From ANME-2 cluster archaeon (GTDB lineage Archaea > Halobacteriota > Methanosarcinia > Methanosarcinales > Methanocomedenaceae): a stretch of DNA of 5,112 nt. The position numbers and the translations under genes are program-made. The notes beneath the pieces were generated by a model. It was not told the DNA's origin. It searched no databases and saw only the letters and a list, made by a program, of their open reading frames with translations. The stretch is taken from contig JAMJFV010000145.1 in the NCBI GenBank assembly GCA_023544495.1, forward strand, positions 1 through 5,112. Reading direction: 5' to 3'. Positions 1 to 5,112 of this stretch are shown here, piece by piece (within the stretch, counting starts at the first letter, position 1; each line of letters opens with the position of its first letter).

Positions 1-1637
1 GAGTCAATCCCATCTACGAAGATATGATTGTTCCTGTACTCGAATCTGTTGTTCGGCAGAAGGCTTGCCATTCCAAGTTTTGTGTATGATGGAAGTGAGC
101 TTGCCATGGCTTTTAGTTCCAACATGCCTTTTGTGCTGTTGTTGAGCACTTCTTTTAATTCAACTGCATTTTCATAGCGCAATCCGTCAGAGATGATGAC
201 AGCCACTTTATCTCTATCATTCTTTCTGATAATGTTGTCAACATATATGTCATAGAACTTGTTCTGATTGGTAATGAGTTCTATATTCCAGGTATCCTCA
301 AGCTCTGAAGTTATCAGTTCGCTCCATTTGGTGAGAAGTCTGTTCAACAGCTGGTTATATAGATTTTCAACTTTATCTTTGATATCTTTCTTGAGTATCT
401 CCTTTTCAATATCCTTATCATAGTGAAAATAGAATTTTCGGTAATAATAATCAATATGATAATGGCGTTTTGTATACCCCTTAAAGAGTTCATTCAGGCT
501 CTGCTCATTGATACCTTCCTGCTCAATATCTTTTGAGAACTGGTGCAAATGTATGGCATTTTCAATGGCACAGTAAATGTTCTCGTATACCTGATACCAG
601 TGCTTTGTTTTCCGTTTTTCGATCCATTCAATATATTTTTCGAAATTGTCGTTGCCGTCATTAATTTTTTTGACAATGGTACGGATGATGTTCTTATCGA
701 TGACATCAACGGATTCAGCTTCAAGGTAATCTTCAACCTGGTGTTTATTCAACAGTAAGGTAAGACTATTTTCGAGTTTATGCTCATCTTCTGAGAGTAA
801 TTGGTGGCAATAATTATCAAATATTTGAGAGTGTCGTGAATGGTCCATCCATCCTCTTATGAATATCTCACATTCGTTGCTCTGTCTGTTGATATATTGT
901 TCATAGGATTTCAAAACGACACTTGCATTCCTGTCTATGTGGGTTATTATGAAGCTAAGGAATAGTTTCTTCAGGGTCGGATGTTCTGATGAATACCCGA
1001 AACGCCCCCTTACAATATCCCAGAATCTATCCACAAGCCCGAATCTATTGAATTCACCCCATATCGTGTTATTTTCTTCTTCCAGGGAACCCATTAGTAG
1101 ATTCCTGACTATTTCTTTTTGATCAATTGTAGAAGACCTTGAAAGTGCTGCCAGCATTCCCAATACAAATTTATCCTCTTTCCAATCATTGCGGTAATGC
1201 CGCTTGAAAGCTAAAACACGGTCTTTATTTGCAAAGAACTTTTCATGGTCTTCTAACAATTTATCGAGGTCGTAACCTTCGATGCCGAGTTCACTTTTGA
1301 TATCTGATATCGTGCTGTTCTCGAATCTTGATGAATAAAGTTGAATGTCAAGTAGCCAGTTGGATTGTGCGTCTCGTTCTGCTTCAGGTGAATAGATAAG
1401 ATAATCCGACTCTGTATCGTCTTTTTCCAGGAGCTTTTTGGTTTCGAAGAAGTTGTTGTTGAGTATGTGGAGATTTATGTCTTTTTCAGAGAGAGAGGAT
1501 TTTATCTGCTCAAGTTCTTCCTCATCTTTAACTGTCCCATCCTTATCGTACCAAAATACGAGCTTTCTTTTCTCGTAGTCATCTTTGACTTCGAATTTTT
1601 TCAGGATGCTCTGGATGGTTTTATCTACATTTTGCAT
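1..1637 (-). CDS. pglZ: BREX phosphatase-like protein PglZ, type A (partial; C-terminus beyond left edge)
   Basis: This is an uninterrupted frame of 545 codons from the ATG at 1637 to the left edge, with no stop codon. PglZ is a core protein of BREX phage defence, with an alkaline-phosphatase-type fold and a predicted metal-dependent hydrolase or phosphatase activity; it works with the methyltransferase PglX. The N-terminus (KRKLVFWYDKDG, about residues 23-34) is typical of the BREX-1 type A form. Two hallmark motifs of the PglZ domain are present: VAVIISDGLRYE (478-489), where D484 is a likely metal ligand, and LPSYTKLG (515-522), where T519 is the likely active-site threonine. The middle is helical and charged. 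BREX-1 PglZ proteins are usually about 820-870 residues, so roughly 300 residues, including the rest of the metal site, lie outside the window. The start is supported by a modest GAGATGA Shine-Dalgarno site. It begins 47 nt after the preceding AlbA_2 gene. Family assignment is confident; subtype A slightly less so. Confidence 0.93.
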   Translation of the reverse strand, partial: MQNVDKTIQSILKKFEVKDDYEKRKLVFWYDKDGTVKDEEELEQIKSSLSEKDINLHILNNNFFETKKLLEKDDTESDYLIYSPEAERDAQSNWLLDIQLYSSRFENSTISDIKSELGIEGYDLDKLLEDHEKFFANKDRVLAFKRHYRNDWKEDKFVLGMLAALSRSSTIDQKEIVRNLLMGSLEEENNTIWGEFNRFGLVDRFWDIVRGRFGYSSEHPTLKKLFLSFIITHIDRNASVVLKSYEQYINRQSNECEIFIRGWMDHSRHSQIFDNYCHQLLSEDEHKLENSLTLLLNKHQVEDYLEAESVDVIDKNIIRTIVKKINDGNDNFEKYIEWIEKRKTKHWYQVYENIYCAIENAIHLHQFSKDIEQEGINEQSLNELFKGYTKRHYHIDYYYRKFYFHYDKDIEKEILKKDIKDKVENLYNQLLNRLLTKWSELITSELEDTWNIELITNQNKFYDIYVDNIIRKNDRDKVAVIISDGLRYENAVELKEVLNNSTKGMLELKAMASSLPSYTKLGMASLLPNNRFEYRNNHIFVDGID

Positions 1638-1641
1638 ATTT

Positions 1642-1648
1642 TCATCTC
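1642..1648 (-). promoter_or_regulatory. Ribosome binding site of pglZ
   Basis: On the minus strand GAGATGA lies four bases upstream of the pglZ ATG at 1637. It is a partial match to the Shine-Dalgarno consensus. No other in-frame ATG lies nearby upstream, so the site supports this start. Confidence 0.5.
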
Positions 1649-1679
1649 ATGAATGGATTGTTAATTTTGGCATCTTTGT

Positions 1680-1721
1680 CCCCATTATGACCCTATTGTG
1701 GCCCCATTGGCCCCATTATGG
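1680..1721 (-). repeat. Degenerate 11-bp tandem repeat at the 3' end of the AlbA_2/winged-helix gene
   Basis: On the plus strand the units are CCCCATTATGA (1680-1690), CCCTATTGTGG (1691-1701), CCCCATTGG (1702-1710, two bases short) and CCCCATTATGG (1711-1721). On the coding strand the consensus is CCATAATGGGG. The array encodes the last residues of the 460-residue protein and contains its TAA stop. Because 11 is not a multiple of 3, the same ATAATG core is read as His-Asn in one copy and supplies the stop in another. Gain or loss of a unit would therefore change the C-terminus. Confidence 0.8.
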
Positions 1722-3067
1722 CCCTTTAAGACATAGGCTGTCCCCATCCCTTTAGTTCCAATTTGGTCGAAAAGTCCAGATGATACCAAATCTAACAAAT
1801 CTCTTGAAGCGGTTCTTTTAGATGTATTACAAATTTCCTGGTATTCTTTATTAGTAATCTGTCCTTTTTCCTTGACATACATCACAGCTTTGATCTGCCT
1901 TTCATTCAGGTTCAGGCTATGGAGATATTCATCATCATAGACATCTTTTCTAAACACAACCTGGAATCCCTGGTATTCCTCAAATATTGGTTCTGGAAGT
2001 CCGGCTTCGAGACAGTGTTGTTGTATTTTTTCTATGCCGCTGCCCCATCGTTCAATCAGTTCAGTATCATACAATACTTCTGCCAGTCCTTTGTTTCGCA
2101 GTGTTGATGAATGTGGTTTGTATAGTTCTTCCAATGTTATCCCATAGGGTAAAAACCCGGGACTCCTGATTATGAGTTTGTCGTCATAGATTCGTACTTC
2201 GATGTCTGAGAAGATCGTATAGTCCCGATGACAAACGGCATTGATGAGGGCTTCTCGCAGGGCTTCTAATGGGTAATCCCATTTTTGCTCCCGTTCTGGC
2301 CTGCCTGTCATCACAAATTCGACTTTGATGTTCTTGCGTATGAAGTCCATGGCTTCGTCTATCTGCTCAAAAACGGTGCCAACGATCATCCTGTCATCAA
2401 TGACAATATGCCCTTTTTTGAACCTTCCACAGTGTATCGCAGCCTGGGAAATGAATTTATTTGTCTCTTTTGAAAACAGAAGGATTGCTGCCCATGTGGG
2501 CTGCCCCTGCGTAATCAGCTTCATTTTTTCAAGAACCGGCGTTGGTTCTTCATCGTCCCCTATCTTTTTCCGGCCCGTTTCCTTTGCTTTTTTGATATAT
2601 CGTTTGACCTTTTCAATGTCAATATCTGAAAGCTTTGCATCTTTTGCAGGATATTTGTCCCAGCTCATTCCTGTAGAATGGAGGTGCATTTGTGCAACTT
2701 CCTGTGCGCTCATTGCACGATTGCTGCTGTCAACTCTTTTGAGGCATTTTCCTTTTGTTGATATGGGTTTTATTGGATTTTCTTTGATTTTCACTGCTAT
2801 GACTGTTTTTTCATCGACCTTGATATCTTCCAGTTCCGGGATTATGCGGGTGTCTGTGCTCTGGGATATTTGATTTGTCCACTGGTTGAGTGTCTCTTTT
2901 CCAATCTTTATGCCCTTGATATTGTTTTTATCGGATACGCCTATGAAGATCATGCCGCCCTTTGTGTTGGCAAAAGCTACTGCTGATTCGATGGTCCGTT
3001 CATCGAATTTTTCTTTGAATTCGATGGTTTCTGATTCTCCGGTTTTGATGAGGTCTGGGAGGTTCAT
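1685..3067 (-). CDS. AlbA_2 (Schlafen-type) domain protein with GHKL-like ATPase and C-terminal winged helix (COG2865-like)
   Basis: This 460-residue protein is usually annotated as an ATP-binding protein or putative transcriptional regulator. Three parts are visible. First, an AlbA_2/Schlafen-type domain at about 8-125, with ESETIEFKE (11-19), FANTKGGMIFIGVSD (32-46) and KRVDSSNRAMS (110-120). Second, an HATPase_c_4-type region with the N-box-like EALREALINAVCHRDY (268-283; E272, N276), RSPGFLP (301-307) and ERWGSGIEKI (339-348). Third, a winged helix at about 388-447 with KRTASRDL (417-424), suggesting DNA binding. The tail NGANGATIGS is encoded by an 11-bp tandem repeat. No good Shine-Dalgarno site precedes the ATG, and no alternative start is evident, so translation may depend on the upstream gene. 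It sits 51 nt after a paralog and 47 nt before pglZ. Its role is unproven: local regulator or defence effector are both possible. Schlafen-related domains in animals include RNA nucleases, but that activity cannot be inferred here. Confidence 0.9.
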   Translation of the reverse strand: MNLPDLIKTGESETIEFKEKFDERTIESAVAFANTKGGMIFIGVSDKNNIKGIKIGKETLNQWTNQISQSTDTRIIPELEDIKVDEKTVIAVKIKENPIKPISTKGKCLKRVDSSNRAMSAQEVAQMHLHSTGMSWDKYPAKDAKLSDIDIEKVKRYIKKAKETGRKKIGDDEEPTPVLEKMKLITQGQPTWAAILLFSKETNKFISQAAIHCGRFKKGHIVIDDRMIVGTVFEQIDEAMDFIRKNIKVEFVMTGRPEREQKWDYPLEALREALINAVCHRDYTIFSDIEVRIYDDKLIIRSPGFLPYGITLEELYKPHSSTLRNKGLAEVLYDTELIERWGSGIEKIQQHCLEAGLPEPIFEEYQGFQVVFRKDVYDDEYLHSLNLNERQIKAVMYVKEKGQITNKEYQEICNTSKRTASRDLLDLVSSGLFDQIGTKGMGTAYVLKGHNGANGATIGS

Positions 3068-3118
3068 ATCTGTGTTGTAGAATTATCTCATAGTGTTAAT
3101 TCATCGGAAATGGATGAT

Positions 3119-4282
3119 TTATTTTCTATGGAATATGACTTTGAACTGTTCGTTCTCTTTCTCTTCAATGAAATCAACAGTTATCCCTGCGTTTTTGCAT
3201 TCATGAAGAATTCTCTGGATGCCTGTTCCTATCCCTCGATAGGGTATGCCTTCAAGGTCTTTAAGCAGGGAAACTAATATTGGGTTACGCTCGATGTGGA
3301 TTCCCATCTTTATAGAATCCACATTGACCGTATTGGGCAGAACTCCGGGATTTATTATTTCAACGCGGTTGTCAAAAATAAATATCCGGATATTGCTGGA
3401 AATGAAATAATTGCGGTGGACTATTGCATTAATAAGAGCTTCTTCTAAGGCTATTTGCGGAATTTCAAGGATGCCTGTTGTGTTGAAGTGTTGATCTTTC
3501 TGTACCCATCGAAGATAGTTTATTAAAAACGACCTACCGGCTTCAAATATTTTAGGTATGTTGCCGATGATGTCCCGGCTGTCTTTATATTCGCTCACTG
3601 CAGGTGAATTACCCGGGAACAGAACTGCTTTTATCACAAACTGCGGTCTTTTTTCTTCAGGTTTTTTACCAAATACCAGAAGACCCGCAAGTGTCAATTT
3701 ATCATCTGCCATCAGTTTCAGATTTGACATTAGTTTCTCAAGTGGAATATCGAGGTCTTCGAGTTTTTCGTGTGTCCTGCGCTCATAAAATGACCTGAAC
3801 AGATCAATATTGATATCGCTTAAATTTGTGTTCTCAACCGGCATTTCATCTGCATATAGGTGCCTCGAGGATTGGAGTAATCTCTGTATCTCTTCCCTTT
3901 TTGCTCTTCTTTTATCTGCCTCTATTTTCACCCAGATGTCTTTGCCGTTTGCCATGTAGAACTTATTCGACCCCATGGGTACGCTGATAACCATGACAAT
4001 TTTATCCTGATATTTTATGTTCTGAGTGGTAACGTTGACTTGTGGGTCCATCTTTTGAGAACATGTACTGGATACCCATTCATTTAATTTCCGGATATCT
4101 TCTTTTTTCAGTCCGGTGTTCTCCCCATCATCGGACACTCCCACTATGATATTTCCTCCATTTGAATTACTGAAGGCACATATCTCAGCCGCTAATGCGT
4201 CTATGCTTTCAAATCGCTTTTTGAACTGGGTCTGTGAATCTTCGCCCTTTTCGATGAGTTCTAAAAGTTCTGAAGTGTCCAT
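3119..4282 (-). CDS. AlbA_2 (Schlafen-type) domain protein with GHKL-like ATPase, no C-terminal winged helix
   Basis: This 387-residue protein is a divergent paralog of the next gene downstream. An AlbA_2 domain fills about residues 5-138, with GEDSQTQFKKRF (13-24), FSNSNGGNIIVGVSDDG (37-53) and IWVKIEADKRRA (116-127). The ATPase-like region has LTLAGLLVFG (196-205), ALEEALINAIVHRNY (278-292; E281, N285), INPGVLP (310-316), ERNPIL (331-336) and YRGIGTGIQRI (348-358). It ends soon after the ATPase region, without the winged helix of its neighbour, so it may act as an ATP-binding or regulatory partner rather than binding DNA through that module. The start is well supported: AGGAGAT lies seven bases upstream, directly after the stop codon of the preceding small gene, which suggests translational coupling. 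Its specific function is not known; the family is often labelled a putative transcriptional regulator. Confidence 0.9.
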   Translation of the reverse strand: MDTSELLELIEKGEDSQTQFKKRFESIDALAAEICAFSNSNGGNIIVGVSDDGENTGLKKEDIRKLNEWVSSTCSQKMDPQVNVTTQNIKYQDKIVMVISVPMGSNKFYMANGKDIWVKIEADKRRAKREEIQRLLQSSRHLYADEMPVENTNLSDINIDLFRSFYERRTHEKLEDLDIPLEKLMSNLKLMADDKLTLAGLLVFGKKPEEKRPQFVIKAVLFPGNSPAVSEYKDSRDIIGNIPKIFEAGRSFLINYLRWVQKDQHFNTTGILEIPQIALEEALINAIVHRNYFISSNIRIFIFDNRVEIINPGVLPNTVNVDSIKMGIHIERNPILVSLLKDLEGIPYRGIGTGIQRILHECKNAGITVDFIEEKENEQFKVIFHRK

Positions 4283-4289
4283 TGATGAT

Positions 4290-4296
4290 ATCTCCT
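4290..4296 (-). promoter_or_regulatory. Ribosome binding site of the first AlbA_2 gene
   Basis: AGGAGAT on the minus strand sits seven bases before the ATG at 4282. It abuts the TAA stop (4299-4297) of the small gene upstream, so ribosomes ending there could restart on the AlbA_2 gene. Confidence 0.75.
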
Positions 4297-4528
4297 TTAT
4301 CCGATGTTATCTGCCGTTGTCTTAGGATGCTGTGATTGATGCTTTACGATATGTTCCCGGACAGCAGGAACTAATTCAACAGGGACATCTATTGTGGTCT
4401 GGGTTCTGTCCTCATAGGCTGCCTCATCCTCGGCTAAGTCTTCCTCTTTATGTTTGTTTTTCATAATGGGCCAGAACTTTGTGTACCCCCTCTTCATCCC
4501 ATCCTTCTGGGAATTTGCTCTGCTTCAT
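4297..4528 (-). pseudogene. Small acidic protein gene, disrupted by a one-base frameshift
   Basis: Two overlapping frames together give one recognisable short protein. The first starts at the ATG at 4528, behind a perfect AGGAGG, and reads MKQSKFPEGWDEEGVHKVLA then HYEKQT before a TAA at 4450-4448. Skipping one base there (the T at 4450) continues as KEEDLAEDEAAYEDRTQTTI and DVPVELVPAVREHIVKHQ to the TAA at 4299-4297, giving about 76 residues. I recall a widespread family of small uncharacterised proteins with the same order of motifs: PEGWDEE, HYE.QTEEE, AEDEAA.ED, then VPVELVPAVRE. That join falls exactly at the shift. The second fragment could also be translated alone, from the ATG at 4497 (66 residues) or 4464. 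The small size, acidic middle and position next to a toxin-antitoxin pair suggest an antitoxin-like role, but this is not established. A sequencing error or recoding is an alternative to true decay. Confidence 0.72.
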
Positions 4529-4539
4529 TCTTTCGTTCG

Positions 4540-4545
4540 CCTCCT
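4540..4545 (-). promoter_or_regulatory. Strong Shine-Dalgarno site AGGAGG
   Basis: AGGAGG on the minus strand lies 11 bases before the ATG at 4528. It is the best ribosome binding site in the window, and it marks 4528, rather than 4497, as the original start of the small frameshifted gene. Confidence 0.8.
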
Positions 4546-4598
4546 GTGCTTATATGCTACCCCGAATGTGACTTTAGGAATAACGCTTCTGTGATCAT

Positions 4599-4862
4599 TT
4601 AATATATATTGTCATGGTGGTCAAAATCCAGAAAAATCACTTTGTTTTCATTTTCAACAATCTCGAATACAAGCACAAAAGATTTATCTATATGAACTCT
4701 TCGCAATCCTTTCATATCATGCTGGAGCGGTTTGTAATGTTGAGGATTTTCCAGTATTTCGCTCATCTTTTTCAAAATCATCTCGAATTGATTTTTATTT
4801 TTTCGCCTGAGTTTATCCAATTCCCTTTCAAGCTGCCTGCTGACTTCGTAATTGTATTTCAA
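4599..4862 (-). CDS. RelE/ParE-family toxin (predicted ribosome-dependent mRNA interferase)
   Basis: This 87-residue protein fits the RelE/StbE-like toxin group in length and sequence. Members typically cleave mRNA in the ribosome and are neutralised by a small antitoxin encoded just upstream. An N-terminal helical part (YEVSRQLERELDKLRRKNKN, 5-24) is followed by MSEILENPQHYKPLQHDMKG (33-52), LRRVHIDKSFVLVFEI (53-68) and the signature tail FLDFDHHDNIY (77-87). R54, R55, D81, H82, H83 and Y87 are candidates for RNA binding or catalysis. The start codon is TTG, not ATG, and it overlaps the antitoxin stop in the 4-base TTGA. GGTG seven bases upstream may serve as a weak Shine-Dalgarno site. The coupling should keep toxin output below antitoxin output. 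The protein looks intact. Toxin family is confident; exact target is unknown. Confidence 0.9.
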   Translation of the reverse strand: MKYNYEVSRQLERELDKLRRKNKNQFEMILKKMSEILENPQHYKPLQHDMKGLRRVHIDKSFVLVFEIVENENKVIFLDFDHHDNIY

Positions 4863-5065
4863 AGCCGGACACCAAATTTCTGTTCAAAATCTGCACTGGA
4901 AATTGTCCCTTCTTTTTTTATTGATTCAAGCTTTCGGATATACTCTGGCTTGACATGATGCAGATCATTATCTATATCCTCTATGGTTTCTACGAGGGAT
5001 AGTATTTTTATTTTTAAGAAATCAAGGTCTGAAACAATTTTTTCTAATAATTCAGCTTCAAGCAT
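4859..5065 (-). CDS. Antitoxin of the RelE/ParE-type module
   Basis: This 68-residue protein sits directly upstream of the toxin gene and overlaps it by four bases, the usual antitoxin-first order. The N-terminal half (about 1-36) is an acidic, leucine/isoleucine-rich helix (LEAELLEKIVSDLDFLKIKI, then VETIEDIDNDL), suited to dimerisation. The C-terminal half carries VKPEYIRKLESIKKEG and SADFEQKFGVRL, a pattern I associate with archaeal antitoxins of RelE-like toxins, which wraps the toxin. No clear DNA-binding fold is visible, so autoregulation is uncertain. I chose the ATG at 5065 because GGAGAT lies five bases upstream. A start at 5080 would add MWRYY, but it lacks a Shine-Dalgarno site and would include the GGAGAT inside the coding region. 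Confidence 0.82.
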   Translation of the reverse strand: MLEAELLEKIVSDLDFLKIKILSLVETIEDIDNDLHHVKPEYIRKLESIKKEGTISSADFEQKFGVRL

Positions 5066-5111
5066 ATAATATCTCCACATTTTTTATTTCGTCGGGATAG
5101 ATAATATCATT
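5058..5111 (-). CDS. Possible C-terminal end of an upstream gene (partial, right edge)
   Basis: An open frame enters from the right edge and reads NDIIYPDEIKNVEILYA before a TGA at 5060-5058. The stop overlaps the antitoxin start as ATGCTTGA, the kind of overlap common in operons. The 17 residues look like plausible protein, but the stretch is too short to name a family and could be chance. If real, the toxin-antitoxin pair is cotranscribed with a gene to the right of the window and has no promoter of its own here. Confidence 0.3.
   Translation of the reverse strand, partial: NDIIYPDEIKNVEILYA
5071..5076 (-). promoter_or_regulatory. Ribosome binding site of the antitoxin gene
   Basis: GGAGAT on the minus strand lies five bases before the ATG at 5065 and decides between that start and the in-frame ATG at 5080. 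Confidence 0.65.
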
Positions 5112-5112
5112 T

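Noticed and set aside
494..736. 80-codon minus-strand frame inside pglZ
   Set aside because: It is in a different frame from the continuous 545-codon pglZ frame, which I followed codon by codon without a stop.
2325..2873. 182-codon open frame on the plus strand
   Set aside because: It lies wholly opposite the well-supported AlbA_2/winged-helix gene, and its sequence is serine- and phenylalanine-rich without recognisable motifs, as expected of an antisense shadow.
3096..3120. Short inverted repeat (TCATC with GATGA) between the two AlbA_2 genes as a terminator
   Set aside because: The stem is only about five base pairs with no strong U tract, and both flanking genes look cotranscribed.
4297..4497. 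Taking the 66-residue frame as an intact stand-alone gene
   Set aside because: The strong AGGAGG serves the ATG at 4528 in another frame, and the first 16 residues of the 66-residue frame do not fit the family pattern, while the overlapping frame does.
4598..4610. AT-rich TATATATTAA-like stretch as an archaeal promoter for the genes downstream
   Set aside because: It overlaps the last codons of the toxin and lacks a clear purine-rich BRE. A start about 25 bases on would be possible, but composition alone is too weak to call it.
4614..4958. 114-codon open frame on the plus strand
   Set aside because: It is opposite the toxin-antitoxin pair, is rich in Phe and Ile, and shows no motif; the minus-strand genes explain the region.

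Overview
All genes in this window lie on the minus strand, so the transcript runs from the right edge to the left edge. In transcript order they are: a possible gene tail at the right edge (5111-5058); a RelE/ParE-type toxin-antitoxin pair (antitoxin 5065-4859, toxin 4862-4599); a small acidic gene broken by a single-base frameshift (4528-4297); two tandem paralogs with a Schlafen-type AlbA_2 domain and a GHKL-like ATPase domain (4282-3119 and 3067-1685); and the first 545 codons of a BREX-type PglZ gene (1637 to the left edge). Gaps are short (14 to 70 nt) and the toxin-antitoxin genes overlap, so most or all of the block could be one transcript. No tRNA, rRNA, CRISPR array, insertion sequence or clear terminator is visible.

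The organism is most likely a methanogenic archaeon, perhaps of the Methanosarcinales. This rests on modest GC (about 40% by eye), purine-rich Shine-Dalgarno sites, the archaeal style of the RelE-like toxin with its FLDFDHHD tail, and the tandem AlbA_2/ATPase genes. It is an inference; a bacterium is not excluded.

The anchor is PglZ, the predicted alkaline-phosphatase-fold protein of BREX phage-defence systems. Its N-terminus and its IISDGLRYE and LPSYTKLG motifs match the type A form found in BREX type 1. In BREX-1 loci the methyltransferase pglX usually lies just upstream of pglZ. Here that place holds AlbA_2/ATPase genes, a decayed small gene and a toxin-antitoxin module. The likely reading is that this is an accessory cassette embedded inside a BREX locus, with pglX, brxC and the rest to the right of the window and brxL to the left. 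That cannot be confirmed from the window.

The most notable details are the tandem AlbA_2 paralogs (one with a C-terminal winged helix, one without), an 11-bp tandem repeat that forms the C-terminus and stop codon of the second paralog, and the single-base frameshift in the small gene, which keeps a perfect AGGAGG ribosome binding site.
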